DNA from: Asanoa ferruginea
GTDB lineage: Bacteria > Actinomycetota > Actinomycetes > Mycobacteriales > Micromonosporaceae
DNA: 64,000 nt
Direction of reading: 5' to 3'
Assembly (NCBI RefSeq): GCF_003387075.1
Contig: NZ_QUMQ01000001.1
Location: 7,502,001 to 7,566,000 of the forward strand
A model generated the notes under the pieces. That model did not search any database and had not been told where the DNA came from. It was given only the letters and a program-made list of their open reading frames with translations. Below, one piece after another: positions 52,211-61,328 of the stretch. How positions within the stretch are numbered: the stretch's first letter is position 1; each line of letters starts with the position of its first letter. Position numbers and translations under genes: made by a program.

Positions 52211-52471
52211 TCAGCTGTTTACCAGCTCGCCCAGCATGTAGTGCAACGTCAGCGCTTGGTTCGTGGGCAGCGCGAACACAGTCGTGACGTCGTCGTCAGT
52301 AAGCGCCAGGCGGACAAGACGCGGTCCGTCATCAGCGAGCTGGACGAGAGTTACTTCGATACCCATCAGGTCGCCAGGCGCGCTGGCTGTTATGGGCGCC
52401 GACTCGTGGGCGCCCGCACGTACACAATCGCTCCCGCGGCACCACGAAGGATGCGCGATGCGTGACTGCAC
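52211..52471 (-). CDS. DUF6907-like small protein
   Basis: 86 residues: an N-terminal WCRGSDCVRAGAHESAP segment (Cys-x4-Cys...His, zinc-like) followed by a small beta domain (VTLVQLADDGPRLVRLAL) and a C-terminal helix (PTNQALTLHYMLGELV). This is the layout of the DUF6907 proteins of actinobacterial accessory regions. GTG at 52471 with GAGGAGG 4 nt upstream. Confidence 0.65.
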   Translation of the reverse strand: MQSRIAHPSWCRGSDCVRAGAHESAPITASAPGDLMGIEVTLVQLADDGPRLVRLALTDDDVTTVFALPTNQALTLHYMLGELVNS

Positions 52472-52614
52472 GAGACCTCCTCATTGGCTCCAATTTTCGA
52501 AACCCGTCGAGCTCAGCGTCCTGCCTGAGTTGATCCACCTAGGCAACGTGGGGCTAGCGGATCGCGAGAATCGTTTGGTCGTGCCGCCTGCCAGGACTCC
52601 CACGATGCCATACC

Positions 52615-52654
52615 GTTGTCTTGTAGACAACCCCCCGGTTGGCAACTTGACAAC
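52615..52654. promoter_or_regulatory. tandem inverted repeats, probable operator of the downstream HTH gene
   Basis: Two copies of a dyad GTTGNC-N5-GACAAC: 52615-52631 (GTTGTC-TTGTA-GACAAC, perfect) and 52638-52654 (GTTGGC-AACTT-GACAAC, one mismatch). They are offset by 23 bp, about two helical turns, and end 25 nt before the HTH gene start. This looks like a cooperative repressor site. Confidence 0.55.
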
Positions 52655-52678
52655 CCCACCAGCCGGGAGGGTGCCGCC

Positions 52679-52864
52679 GTGGAGGAAGTCGTGGCCGCCG
52701 CGGAGATCGCCGACTATCTCGGCGTCTCTCGCCAACGGGTCGCCCGGCTTACCCGCCGCCCTGACTTCCCTGAACCGATCGCGCATCTGTCGGTTGGCCG
52801 AATCTGGCGTGCTTCCGATGTGCGCGGTTGGGCAGCGCGGCGTGCCAGTCACGACGAGATGTAG
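52679..52864 (+). CDS. AlpA/MerR-like helix-turn-helix DNA-binding protein
   Basis: 61 residues: VAAAEIADYLGVSRQRVARLTRRPDFPEPIAHLSVGRIWRASDVRGWAARR, shown here only as landmarks, is an HTH_17/AlpA-type excisionase-like domain: an EIADYLGVSRQRV helix-turn-helix, then the wing LSVGRIWRASDV. GTG at 52679 with GGGAGG 8 nt upstream. Such proteins act as excisionases or small regulators in mobile elements. Two operator-like repeats lie immediately upstream, so it probably autoregulates. No integrase or attachment site is seen nearby. Confidence 0.8.
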   Translation: MEEVVAAAEIADYLGVSRQRVARLTRRPDFPEPIAHLSVGRIWRASDVRGWAARRASHDEM

Positions 52865-53093
52865 GAGGGGCAGCGAGGCGGTGGGATTGCCCTAAGGAGT
52901 CTTGTGGACTGTGTTTCAGGGCTGGCCGCTTGACCGCCGCCTTTCAAGAGCTGTACTGACGAAGGAGTTTCGCCGGGCGGACGTCGAGATTAGGGCCGGG
53001 ACGTAGTCAGGCGATTCTCGCCGTAGGGTTAATGGGCAGGTTGAGTGCCCGCTGAAATGTGGAGTCGTCCTCGTCGGTCAGCTCGCGGAGGCG

Positions 53094-53690
53094 TTACGGG
53101 CGGCGGCCGCGGCGACAGCTGCCAGGTCTTCGCCCGAGAAGCCGACGCGGCTCAGCACCGCCAGGGATTTGTTCGTTGCCAGCGTGCACAACGCCAGTCC
53201 GCTGCCTCCGTAGGCTGTCGCTCATGCCTTCGAGGGCGAACTTGGTTCCGTGGTACCACCCGCCCAACGGGCCGTAGGTCTTGCCGCCGGCGGACGAGAC
53301 GTTGATGATCCGCCCGCTCCGTTGCGCACGCATGTGGGGCAGGACGAGTTGGATAAGCCGGAAGGCTCCGAACACATTCACCTCGAACTGCCTACGACCT
53401 TCAGCGGCCGTCGTTTCTTCGATCGCACCGAGAGACCCGTATCCGGCGTTGTTGACCAGCACGTCGATCCGACCGCGGTCGGCGACGATCCGGTCGATGG
53501 CGTCCACCATTGACCCGTCATCGGTCACGTCGAGTTTGAGCGGCAGCAGTTCCTTCGTCGCCGCATCCGCGAGGCGATCCCCACGGCGACCTGCGGCGTA
53601 CACGACGAAGCCGCGCCGACGGAGCGCCAGGGCCGCCTGCGCTCCGATGCCTGACGTCGCGCCCGTGACGAGCGCTACCCGTGCGTCCAC
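53094..53690 (-). pseudogene. SDR oxidoreductase truncated by deletion
   Basis: Residues 1-160 are a normal SDR: VTGATSGIGAQAALAL (cofactor), LVNNAGYG, NVSSAGGKTYGPLGGWYHGTKFALEGMSDSLR with the catalytic Y-x3-K. Right after the helix (near 53210) the family sequence (RLELAPFGVDVVVIEPG) is missing and an unrelated tail of Arg/Gly follows to the end at 53094. In another frame the last 100 nt read like the C-terminus of a different protein (LATNKSLAVLSRVGFSGEDLAAVAAA). So a deletion fused two gene ends. GTG at 53690 with GGGGAGG 5 nt upstream. Confidence 0.75.
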
Positions 53691-53887
53691 GACAACCTCC
53701 CCTGACCTGGGCCGACGTCCACCTCCCATCATGAACCACCGCCACAGGACGAGAAATGGGGCCGGTGAGGCGCGGGAGGCGGCTGTTTCAGTGACGCAGC
53801 TTCTCCTGAGCCCCGACGGACGGCGAACCGCTACGGGAACGGCGAGGACGGCGTCTGCGTCCTACATCCATGGCTGGGAGTTCAACG

Positions 53888-54892
53888 GTGTGGGATGCGA
53901 TGCGCCGTTCAGCATTCATCGCAACGGCGGCGCTGCTCATTCTGTCGGTTTCCGCATGCGCGTCGCCGGCGGACGTGGGGGCCCCATCCGACGCAGGCCC
54001 GACGGGTCGGGAGCCTGCCCTGCCAACCGGGTGGCGGTGGGAGTCCTACAGCGGTGTCCAGGTCGGCGTCCCCGGCGAGTGGGGCTGGGGTAGCGGCAGC
54101 CAGCGACTGGGTCAGTGGTGCATCGCCACGAAGGACGAGATCACGCGACCGATCGTGGGTCGCCCCAGCGCTACCACCCTGGTCGGCTGCCCCGGGCGAG
54201 ATGACAGCACGCCCAGGCCCGACACGTTGACCGCGAACACGGGTTTGGTGGTTGGCTTCGATCGAACCAAGGACCGCTCCAACGGCGTCGAGCACGAGGG
54301 CGACCGCACGACCGTACGACTCGATGGGGTCTTGGTCATTGTGCAGGCTCCGCAAGCGTTGCGTGAGCGCATCGTCGAGACGATCCATCCTGTGCGCGTG
54401 GACAGCTTCGGCTGCCCCGCGACGCACCCGGTTGGCGCCAAACCGGACCAACGCCCGGCAAAGGCGGTGAGTGTGGCGTCGCTCCGTGGCGTGTCCGCCG
54501 TCTCGGCTTGCAAATATCAGGTTGCGGATCCCGACCGCCCGGAGCCGCGCCTGCTTTCTGCCCTTCGGTTGGACGATTCCACAGCCGAGCGCGCGATCCG
54601 GGAGATCGCGAAGGCGCCGCTTGGTGGGGGCCCGAACAATCCCGAGGAATGTGCGCAGAGCGTCGCGTACGGAGACGAGGGCATCGTTTTGTTGGTGCGG
54701 TCTGCGGTTGGCCTGACGGAGATTGTGCTTCGCTACTCCGGGTGTGACCACAATGGATTCGATGATGGCGTCTCCGTTCGCTCGTTGACCGCCACGTCTG
54801 TGGCCCCCTTCATCGCCGGACCGAACGCGGTGCTGAGTTCCTTCGGCTCGGCGAAACTGCCGATCCTGCGGCCAGATCTCACAACCCGTTGA
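53888..54892 (+). CDS. putative lipoprotein with sensor-like extracellular domain
   Basis: 334 residues. Signal peptide with lipobox LSVSAC (Cys about residue 25), then a disordered Pro/Ser/Asp linker. The mature part has two-lobed alternating strand content with cysteine pairs (GQWCIATKDE...LVGCPGRDD; FGCPATHP...SACKYQV; EECAQSV...YSGCDHNG), compatible with a two-domain disulfide-stabilised fold. Family not recognised. Start chosen at the GTG at 53888, 7 nt after GGGAG; the ATG at 53900 is also possible. Downstream DinB gene overlaps the stop region. Confidence 0.68.
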   Translation: MWDAMRRSAFIATAALLILSVSACASPADVGAPSDAGPTGREPALPTGWRWESYSGVQVGVPGEWGWGSGSQRLGQWCIATKDEITRPIVGRPSATTLVGCPGRDDSTPRPDTLTANTGLVVGFDRTKDRSNGVEHEGDRTTVRLDGVLVIVQAPQALRERIVETIHPVRVDSFGCPATHPVGAKPDQRPAKAVSVASLRGVSAVSACKYQVADPDRPEPRLLSALRLDDSTAERAIREIAKAPLGGGPNNPEECAQSVAYGDEGIVLLVRSAVGLTEIVLRYSGCDHNGFDDGVSVRSLTATSVAPFIAGPNAVLSSFGSAKLPILRPDLTTR

Positions 54893-54918
54893 CGGATGCC
54901 GGTGCCAGATCCCCCGAG

Positions 54919-55476
54919 ATGCGCTATACCGGCAGTGTGTCGAACGCGTTTGTGCAGAGCATGGCCCATAACTTCGAACAGGCGCTGCGGCTGATGGAGG
55001 CGGCGCTGACCGACTGCCCCGACGAGCTGTGGCAGACAGACTTGTGGCCGGATGAGGCGCCAACGGCTCCGACGCCGCACGGGGGGCTGCACGGCTCGGC
55101 TCCCTGGTTCCTCGGCTACCACGCGCTGAGCACGCTCGACTATGACCTGGCCGGCGAGTTCGAGTCGTGGACACCGCCGCAGCCGTTCGACGACAACACC
55201 TACGGCTTCCCCAACCGCAGGTTCACCAAGCCCGACCTTCTCGGGTACGTCGATTGGTGCGGCGGCCGCGTACGCCAGACCCTTGATGGCCTCACCGAGG
55301 AGATGGCCGCTCGGCCACTTCCGAGCGCGCATCGCTACCAGGGGATGCCATTCGCGGTGATTATCGGAAGCCTGCCGCTGCACGTCGTTGAGCACGCCGC
55401 CCAGATCCGTCAGTTCCTCACCGCGGCGGGACGCACAGTGCAACCCATGCCCGGTGACCGTAACTACATGGGTTGA
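54919..55476 (+). CDS. DinB-like superfamily protein
   Basis: About 185 residues with the DinB/YfiT four-helix bundle pattern: AHNFEQALRLMEAALTDCPDELW, metal-site His in HGSAPWFLGYHALSTLDYDL and LPLHVVEHAAQIRQFL near the end. DinB proteins often bind a metal via three His; function varies (thiol-dependent S-transferases or damage-inducible proteins). The start is uncertain (ATG at 54919 or GTG at 54937). The upstream gene stop is 27 nt away. Confidence 0.72.
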   Translation: MRYTGSVSNAFVQSMAHNFEQALRLMEAALTDCPDELWQTDLWPDEAPTAPTPHGGLHGSAPWFLGYHALSTLDYDLAGEFESWTPPQPFDDNTYGFPNRRFTKPDLLGYVDWCGGRVRQTLDGLTEEMAARPLPSAHRYQGMPFAVIIGSLPLHVVEHAAQIRQFLTAAGRTVQPMPGDRNYMG

Positions 55477-55555
55477 CCATGACCCGGGCGGCCTAGCCGA
55501 CCGGCCGAAGGACGGCGCCATGTGTCGAGCCGCGAGGTCCGGGAAAGACGTCCGC

Positions 55556-55744
55556 ATGTCGCCGGTGACGAAGAACGAAACGCGGCTCATCGTCGCAATC
55601 TCCGCGGTGTGCGTCGCCGCCCTGTTGGCGCTCGCTTTCCTCGTCGGCACCCGCGCTGCCGACATCTTGGCCGCAGTCGCTGCGATCTCGGCGCTGAGCG
55701 CCGCCGGCGTGCTGATCTCGGCGTACCTGCGTGCTGTGAAGTGA
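55556..55744 (+). CDS. small two-span membrane protein
   Basis: 62 residues from the ATG at 55556: a short polar N-terminus, then two hydrophobic segments (LIVAISAVCVAALLALAFLVG and ILAAVAAISALSAAGVLISAY). A GGGAAAGACG stretch is the best ribosome site. Family unknown. Confidence 0.5.
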   Translation: MSPVTKNETRLIVAISAVCVAALLALAFLVGTRAADILAAVAAISALSAAGVLISAYLRAVK

Positions 55745-55810
55745 CTGGCCCACTGCCACGGTCCTGGCCACGACCGCACTGGTGATCCTCTGGCGGAGCG
55801 GGCACGACCG

Positions 55811-56074
55811 TCAGTGAGTGGGAATGACGTAGATGCGGCGCGACGGCGTGTTGTTCGGGCGGATGCTGGCCCGGACTCGCCCGATCCCGGCCGGTCGACA
55901 TTCGTCCAGCACAAGCTGTGCCGCTTCTGAGCCGAAACCGCGGCTCCGGCTGCTACAGCGGATCATGTAACCGATCTCAGGCTCGGCCGGACTCGTTCGC
56001 CCAACGAACATGCCGCAATTGCCGATCAACGCATCGGTCTCAAGGTCGCGGACTGCGGTATGGGTACCGCGCAC
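55811..56074 (-). pseudogene. GNAT acetyltransferase C-terminal remnant
   Basis: The frame shows LIGNCGMFVGR, IGYMIRCSSRSRGFGSEAAQLVLDECRPAGIGRV (acetyl-CoA binding RxxGxG-like and helix) and RPNNTPSRRIYV. This is the second half of a GNAT domain; the first half and the usual LGF end are missing, so it is a truncated remnant. Confidence 0.65.
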
Positions 56075-56236
56075 TGGTCAACACAGATCGCATCGGCACT
56101 CCCCAGATCGACAAAGGCCGGACTCACAGCTTGAGCGGGATGTCGTGGTTATCGAGCAGCTGCCAGCGCGAGCGTCAGCCCTCGACGTCGCCCCGCCGAC
56201 CCTAGCTGGGCAGCCACCGGCCCCTGGTGCGGCCGG

Positions 56237-58051
56237 TCAGTGCCGATGCGATCCGCGGCCAAGGCGGAAACGGCGCGCCTTCGGCACCTCGACGTCATCG
56301 GTGTCCGGCAGCAGCCACATCGGGTTGCTGAAGCCCAGCGGAACCCCAGCGGCGTCGAACACCTCGACCCGGAGGTAGCGTCCCTCGGCGCGGGCGAGCC
56401 GAAACGGCAGCAACCCGCCAGCGAACGCCGACGAAGGAAAGGATTGCCGCTCGATATGACGGGTGGTCGCCCCCGACCGGTCGCAGACGCCCACCACGAC
56501 GTCGACGGTCGCACCTGCGGGCAGGTTCGCCGCCAGGATCTCGACCGGCAGGTCGGCAAGATCGGTCAGGATGACCTGGCCCATCGCGCTGCGCCCGTCG
56601 ACGGTCAGGTCGAGCGAACCCGTCGGCCACAGCCGCTGGTGGTTCAGGAACACCTGGCCGGCCGCCAGCGCGGCGATCAGGTCCCTGGCCGATCGTGACC
56701 GCGACCAGACCGACGTGTGGAAGTAGAACTTCCGGGCCCAGTCCCGACCCGCATGGTCGTCGTTCTGGCTGGTCGCGGTCAGGAAGATCGCGTTGCGGGC
56801 GGCGACGTCGAAGAGGTTGAACCGGTTGTTCGCGACGGTCACGTCGGCGCGTGAGTCGAGTGCCTCCATCAGGTCGCAGCCCAGCGCCCGGCTCGTGACC
56901 AGCTCGGCCGCGTCGAGCGGCGGGTGGTTGTATTGGACCAGCGCGCCGCGCTCGTGATACCAGCGCACCATCTCCTGCGCCGCCGCCACGCTGTTGTCGA
57001 GCACCGGTGCCGTGCCGCGGTCCGGGTAGGGGAACAGCTCGAAGTGCTCCATGAAGACGTTCATGTGCCGCACCATCGATACCTCGGCGCCGAGGAGCTG
57101 GGTGATCTCCGGGTATCCCTTGCCGAGGCGCTCCATCAGCGCGCGCTGTTCCCGGACCGCCCAGCGGAGCTGGTCTCGGGTTCGCTTGATCCGCAGGTGG
57201 CCGAACGCACCCTGGCCGGTGGCGTTGTTGCGGGCCCGCACGCCGAAGCGCAGCCGGGCCAGGGCCGAGTCCTCGGCCACGAGGTCGGGCCAGAACCGCT
57301 GCAGGTCGCGCAGCGGGCGGATCTTCAGGGTCTGCCAGGTGCCGGTCGCCCGCACGGTGACGACGCCGGTCAAGTCGGCCTCGATCACCCGGGACGCCTG
57401 GCTGCCGATCCGGTATTCGAGGACGTAGACCCCGGCGGGCCGGCCGGCGATCGCGGGGCGGTATGACGTCTCGATCTGGAACACGAGTTCCGCGTCCGGA
57501 CCGGTCCGCTCGGCGAGCACGTCGAGCACGAGCGTCGTGTCGGTCAGGTTGGTGGTGTAGAAGCTGTTGCCGCCATCGCCCCACATCCAGGCGGCGCCCC
57601 AGGACGTGGCGCTGGTGCCGGTTGCGGTGACCCGCAGAGCATTACCCGCGAAGGCGTGCCGGGCACCGGTGATCGGGCCCTCGTTCTGGGGATACCAGGC
57701 CAGTTGCTGGCCCTCGTCCGTACCGTCGAAGCTGATGGTGTCGTAGTAGCCGAACGCCTCCATCCGCCAGTCGTGGTCGGTCCACCACACGACGTCGGTT
57801 CCGGTCTGCCTCGCCTGTTCGAGCTGGGCCAGCATGCTCGCCCCGCCGCCGCCGTCGGCGTAGCTCCCGCCCTCGCTGAACGACGAGTGGGTGTGCGTCG
57901 ACATTCTCAAGAGCGTGCGCCCCGGATCGCCTCCGACCGCTGGCGTGCCCAGTCCCCCGACCGCCGCCGCGACACCGATCCCGAGCCCGGCGCCGAGCAC
58001 CGACCGACGTGTGACATCCCGTTCCACCACCGGTAAACGACGGCGCGGCAC
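56237..58051 (-). CDS. Tat-exported PHP-domain (putative metallo-phosphoesterase) protein
   Basis: 604 residues. A Tat signal with RR (residues 15-16) and a hydrophobic segment precede a PHP domain with STHTHSSFSEG (H53, H55) and WWTDHDWR (about residue 90), and later metal-ligand candidates (VQYNHPPLD, NDDHAG). A beta-rich insert of about 200 residues (WMWGDGG...FQIETSYRPA) lies between PHP motifs. PHP proteins are metal-dependent phosphoesterases; a secreted one probably acts on an extracellular substrate. GTG at 58051; the alternative starts are close. Divergent from an exported protein gene. Confidence 0.82.
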   Translation of the reverse strand: MPRRRLPVVERDVTRRSVLGAGLGIGVAAAVGGLGTPAVGGDPGRTLLRMSTHTHSSFSEGGSYADGGGGASMLAQLEQARQTGTDVVWWTDHDWRMEAFGYYDTISFDGTDEGQQLAWYPQNEGPITGARHAFAGNALRVTATGTSATSWGAAWMWGDGGNSFYTTNLTDTTLVLDVLAERTGPDAELVFQIETSYRPAIAGRPAGVYVLEYRIGSQASRVIEADLTGVVTVRATGTWQTLKIRPLRDLQRFWPDLVAEDSALARLRFGVRARNNATGQGAFGHLRIKRTRDQLRWAVREQRALMERLGKGYPEITQLLGAEVSMVRHMNVFMEHFELFPYPDRGTAPVLDNSVAAAQEMVRWYHERGALVQYNHPPLDAAELVTSRALGCDLMEALDSRADVTVANNRFNLFDVAARNAIFLTATSQNDDHAGRDWARKFYFHTSVWSRSRSARDLIAALAAGQVFLNHQRLWPTGSLDLTVDGRSAMGQVILTDLADLPVEILAANLPAGATVDVVVGVCDRSGATTRHIERQSFPSSAFAGGLLPFRLARAEGRYLRVEVFDAAGVPLGFSNPMWLLPDTDDVEVPKARRFRLGRGSHRH

Positions 58052-58096
58052 TCGCGTGACTCGCTCGCCGCTTTCCCCTGCGCGAGGGAGCGAGTT

Positions 58097-58109
58097 CCCC
58101 CTCGGAGGG
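58097..58109. repeat. 13-bp palindrome in divergent region
   Basis: CCCCTC-G-GAGGGG, perfect 6-bp arms, in the spacer between the PHP gene and the divergent exported protein gene. Confidence 0.4.
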
Positions 58110-58117
58110 GATCAAGT

Positions 58118-58163
58118 GCGGTCCCGCATCGATGACTGTGAAGGTCAGAGGCTGCGGGACCGC
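58118..58163. promoter_or_regulatory. 11-bp inverted repeat in the 5' region of the exported-protein gene
   Basis: Arms 58118-58128 and 58153-58163 are complementary over 11 bp with a 24-nt loop, ending 21 nt before the ATG at 58185 and 14 nt before its ribosome site. It could be a leader hairpin or an operator. Confidence 0.4.
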
Positions 58164-58184
58164 GGCCGGATCGGGAGGACGACC

Positions 58185-58781
58185 ATGATGCGCAGGACAA
58201 TCGGGTGGGGCATGGCCGCAGCGGCCATCGCGGTGGCGGTGGCGGCGCCGGCCGGGGCCGCGAACCGCGGGCCGGCACGGGTGACCGGATCGGCGGAGTT
58301 CGCTCTGCCCTATGGGCAGGACAGCGACGTGCGCTCGTTCGCCTTCGACGCCCGGTCGGCACCCTACAGCCGCCCGCTCCCCCTTCCGGGCGGCGAGCAG
58401 GGCGGGCCCGCCGACGCGACCGGAACGGTCCGGGTCGCGCACTGGGTGGCCGCCGACAACATCACGGTGCGGTGGGAAGCCGCGGTCGACTGCATGATCA
58501 CCAGCCCGGGTTATGCCACGCTGACCGCCATCGTCACCCGGGCGGACCCGCTGGCCCGCGACTTCGTGGGCAAGCGGGTCGGTTTCAGCGTGCAGGACGG
58601 CGGCCGCGGCCGCGACCGGGTGGGGTTCACGTGGTCGGCCAGCGCCGACCAGAACGAGGCGGGGGAATGGGGGCCGTCTCGGATCGGTACCTGCCTCGCA
58701 CCGGCCGCGTTCGCGACGGTGACCCGCGGGGACTACACGGTCCGCCACGCCGAACTGACCGCGCCGCCGGACGGCAACTGA
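58185..58781 (+). CDS. exported hypothetical protein
   Basis: 198 residues: a signal peptide (MRRTIGWGMAAAAIAVAVAAPAGA, cleaved about residue 26) and a mature beta-rich domain of about 170 residues with two cysteines (AAVDCMITS and IGTCLAPA), likely a disulfide. Sequence has repeated strands with R-V-x-F/W patterns (VRSFAFDARS, VRWEAAVD, VGFTWSAS). No family recognised. GGGAGG 6 nt before the ATG. Divergent from the PHP gene, convergent with the MTHFR-like gene. Confidence 0.75.
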   Translation: MMRRTIGWGMAAAAIAVAVAAPAGAANRGPARVTGSAEFALPYGQDSDVRSFAFDARSAPYSRPLPLPGGEQGGPADATGTVRVAHWVAADNITVRWEAAVDCMITSPGYATLTAIVTRADPLARDFVGKRVGFSVQDGGRGRDRVGFTWSASADQNEAGEWGPSRIGTCLAPAAFATVTRGDYTVRHAELTAPPDGN

Positions 58782-58792
58782 CAACAGGCGCA

Positions 58793-58819
58793 CGGCGGGG
58801 CGAGACGATCGCCCCGCCG
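58793..58819. terminator. 11-bp inverted repeat between convergent genes
   Basis: Arms 58793-58803 and 58809-58819 are fully complementary with a 5-nt loop. Located in the 44-nt gap between the exported protein gene and the MTHFR-like gene, so it probably terminates both. Confidence 0.7.
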
Positions 58820-58825
58820 CGGCGC

Positions 58826-59665
58826 CTACCGGTAGCGGGCGAGCAGGTCCTGGCGCCACCGTTCGGTCTCGGCGAGCTGGTTGAACGTGAAGACGTGTAG
58901 ACCGGTCAGGCTCACGTCGTGTGACCGCAGCGCCCGTGTGACGTTGCGCAGCAGGCCGTCCGGCGCGTAGCCGCCGGGCACGGCCAGCCGGGCGAACCAC
59001 GACGGGTGGCGGGTGAGGAACCGGGTCGACTCGCCGACGCCGATCTTGGTGGCGACGGCGACGAGCTTCGCCCGGTCGACCGGGCCGGCGAGTCCGAGGA
59101 ACCACGGCAACGACACCTGGCGGCGGCGGACCCGGATCGCCCAGCGCGCGATGACGCGGGGATCAAAGCAAAGATTGCTCACGATGTACGTCGCGTGCCG
59201 GCGCTTGTCCCACATCGACTGGATGGTGATGTCGTCCTCGATGGACGGATGGCTTTCCGGATACCCGGTGATGCCGACCCGCGGGAACGGGTTGCCCCGC
59301 TCGCTGAGCGCGGCGAGCACGGGCAGCGCGGCGTCGTAGGGTCCGACCGGCGGGTCGGCGTCACCGGCGGGCACGAACACGTCCTCGACGCCGGCGCGGA
59401 CGAGGCGTGCCACGATCCGCTCGAGGTGTGTCTCGCTCGCGATCAGCCGGGCGGCGATGTGTGGGACGACCCGATACCCGGCGGCGGCGAGCCGCTCGGT
59501 CAGGTCCAGCGTGGGTTCGAGGCCCTTGGTCGGCGAGGCGGTCACGGTCACGGTGACGTCCAGCGGCACGCTCTCCCGGACGCGGTCCTCGACGGTCGCC
59601 GTCGGGATCACCTCGTAGCGGACGGTCGAGAGCAGTCGCGTCAGCGCGGCACGGTCATCGCGCAT
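58826..59665 (-). CDS. methylenetetrahydrofolate reductase-like protein
   Basis: 279 residues with the MetF/MTHFR TIM-barrel pattern: [14 protein letters not shown] (the folate/flavin Asp loop), [21 protein letters not shown] and a terminal [10 protein letters not shown]. Shorter than E. coli MetF and divergent, but the family is clear. MTHFR reduces 5,10-methylene-THF to 5-methyl-THF. Next to sarcosine oxidase genes, which release 5,10-methylene-THF from sarcosine, its presence makes metabolic sense: it can use the C1 unit. ATG at 59665 overlaps the end of the GMC gene by 11 nt. Confidence 0.86.
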   Translation of the reverse strand: MRDDRAALTRLLSTVRYEVIPTATVEDRVRESVPLDVTVTVTASPTKGLEPTLDLTERLAAAGYRVVPHIAARLIASETHLERIVARLVRAGVEDVFVPAGDADPPVGPYDAALPVLAALSERGNPFPRVGITGYPESHPSIEDDITIQSMWDKRRHATYIVSNLCFDPRVIARWAIRVRRRQVSLPWFLGLAGPVDRAKLVAVATKIGVGESTRFLTRHPSWFARLAVPGGYAPDGLLRNVTRALRSHDVSLTGLHVFTFNQLAETERWRQDLLARYR

Positions 59666-61328
59666 CCGCTGCCCGGCCAAGAGGTTGATGCCGGTAGAAC
59701 TCCACCGGCAAAGGGGGCGCCGGCGTGGCGCCCAGGATGAGGTCGGCGCTCTTCTCGGCGAGCATCATCACCGGCGCGTAGATGTTGCCATTGGTGACGT
59801 AGGGCATCGCGGACGCGTCGACCACGCGCAAGCCGGTCAGGCCGTGCACCCGCATGCTGCCCGGGTCGACGACCGAGTCCTCACCGGCACCCATCCGGCA
59901 GGTGCACGACGGGTGCAGTGCCGTCTCGGCGTCGCGGCTGACCCAGTCCAGGATCTGCTCGTCGGTCTCGACCGCGGCGCCCGGCGAGAGCTCACCGCCG
60001 TCGAACGGCGCGAACGCCGGCTGGCTGAGGATGCTGCGAGTGACCCGGACGGCCTCGACCCATTCGCGCCGGTCCTTGGCGGTGGACAGGTAGTTGAACC
60101 GCAGTTCGGGATGCACCCGCGGATCCGCGTTCCTGATCTTGACAGTGCCACGCGCGTCGGAGTACATGGGTCCGATGTGGACCTGATAGCCGTGGCCACC
60201 GGCGGGCGCCGAGCCGTCGTAGCGCACGGCGATGGGCAGGAAATGGAACATCAGATTGGGGTACGCGACGTCGTCGTTGCCGCGGACGAAACCGCCGCCC
60301 TCGAAATGGTTCGTGGCGCCCGGTCCGGTGCGGCCGAGCAACCACTTGAGCCCGACCTCGGGCCGGCGTCGCCACTTCAGGTAGGGCTGCACCGACACCG
60401 GCTGGGTGGACGCGTGCTGCACGTACACCTCGAGATGGTCCTGAAGGTTTTCCCCGACGGCCGGCAGGTCGGCCACCACGTCGATGCCCAGGGCGGTCAG
60501 TTCCTCGGCGCGGCCGACGCCGGACAGCTGGAGGAGTTGGGGGGTGTTGATGGCGCCGCCGCAGAGGATGACCTCGCCCGCGCTGACCCGGTGCACCGGC
60601 CCCGAGCCCCGCCGGTATTCGACGCCGACGGCCCGGTCGCCGTCGAAGAGCACCCGGGAGACGAGCACGCGGGTACGCACCTCGAGGTTGGGCCGGCCCA
60701 TCGCCGGGTGCAGGTAGGCGCGGGCCGCCGACAGCCGCCGCCCCCGGTGGATGTTGCGGTCGAACGGGGCGAAGCCCTCCTGCCGGTAGCCGTTGACGTC
60801 GTCGGTCAGCGGGTAACCGGCCTGCTGGACCGCTTCGAAGAAGGCCTGGAACAGCGGGCTGGTCGCCGGGCCGCGTTCGAGCACGAGCGGGCCGCCGTGG
60901 CCGCGGAACGAGTCGTCTGGATCGGCCGCCAGGCAGTCTTCCATCCGCCGGAAATAGGGCAGGCAGTGCGCGTAGTCCCACGCCCCCATGCCCGGGTCGG
61001 CGGCCCACCGCTCGTAGTCGAGCGGGTTGCCGCGCTGGAAGATCATTCCGTTGATGCTGCTGGACCCGCCGAGCACCTTGCCCCGGGCGTGGTAGATGCG
61101 CCGGTCGCGCAGGTGCGGTTCGGGCTCGGACGAGTAGCCCCAGTCGTAGAACCGGTTCCCGATCGGAAACGTCAGGGCGGCCGGCATGTGGATGTAGACG
61201 TCCCACGGATAGTCCGGGCGCCCGGCCTCCAGCACCAGCACGCGGTTGGCCGGGTCGGCCGACAGGCGGTTGGCCAGCACGCTGCCCGCGGATCCGCCAC
61301 CCACGATGACAAAGTCCACGTCGCTCAT
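59655..61328 (-). CDS. GMC-family FAD oxidoreductase, choline dehydrogenase-like
   Basis: 557 residues of the GMC family: the N-terminal [16 protein letters not shown] (FAD), [34 protein letters not shown], catalytic HPSCTCRMG and the end [19 protein letters not shown]. BetA-like enzymes oxidise choline to betaine aldehyde; substrates in this family vary. Operon position between soxG and MTHFR suggests it works in choline/glycine-betaine/sarcosine breakdown. ATG at 61328 overlaps the soxG stop by 4 nt (ATGA). Confidence 0.92.
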   Translation of the reverse strand: MSDVDFVIVGGGSAGSVLANRLSADPANRVLVLEAGRPDYPWDVYIHMPAALTFPIGNRFYDWGYSSEPEPHLRDRRIYHARGKVLGGSSSINGMIFQRGNPLDYERWAADPGMGAWDYAHCLPYFRRMEDCLAADPDDSFRGHGGPLVLERGPATSPLFQAFFEAVQQAGYPLTDDVNGYRQEGFAPFDRNIHRGRRLSAARAYLHPAMGRPNLEVRTRVLVSRVLFDGDRAVGVEYRRGSGPVHRVSAGEVILCGGAINTPQLLQLSGVGRAEELTALGIDVVADLPAVGENLQDHLEVYVQHASTQPVSVQPYLKWRRRPEVGLKWLLGRTGPGATNHFEGGGFVRGNDDVAYPNLMFHFLPIAVRYDGSAPAGGHGYQVHIGPMYSDARGTVKIRNADPRVHPELRFNYLSTAKDRREWVEAVRVTRSILSQPAFAPFDGGELSPGAAVETDEQILDWVSRDAETALHPSCTCRMGAGEDSVVDPGSMRVHGLTGLRVVDASAMPYVTNGNIYAPVMMLAEKSADLILGATPAPPLPVEFYRHQPLGRAADAR

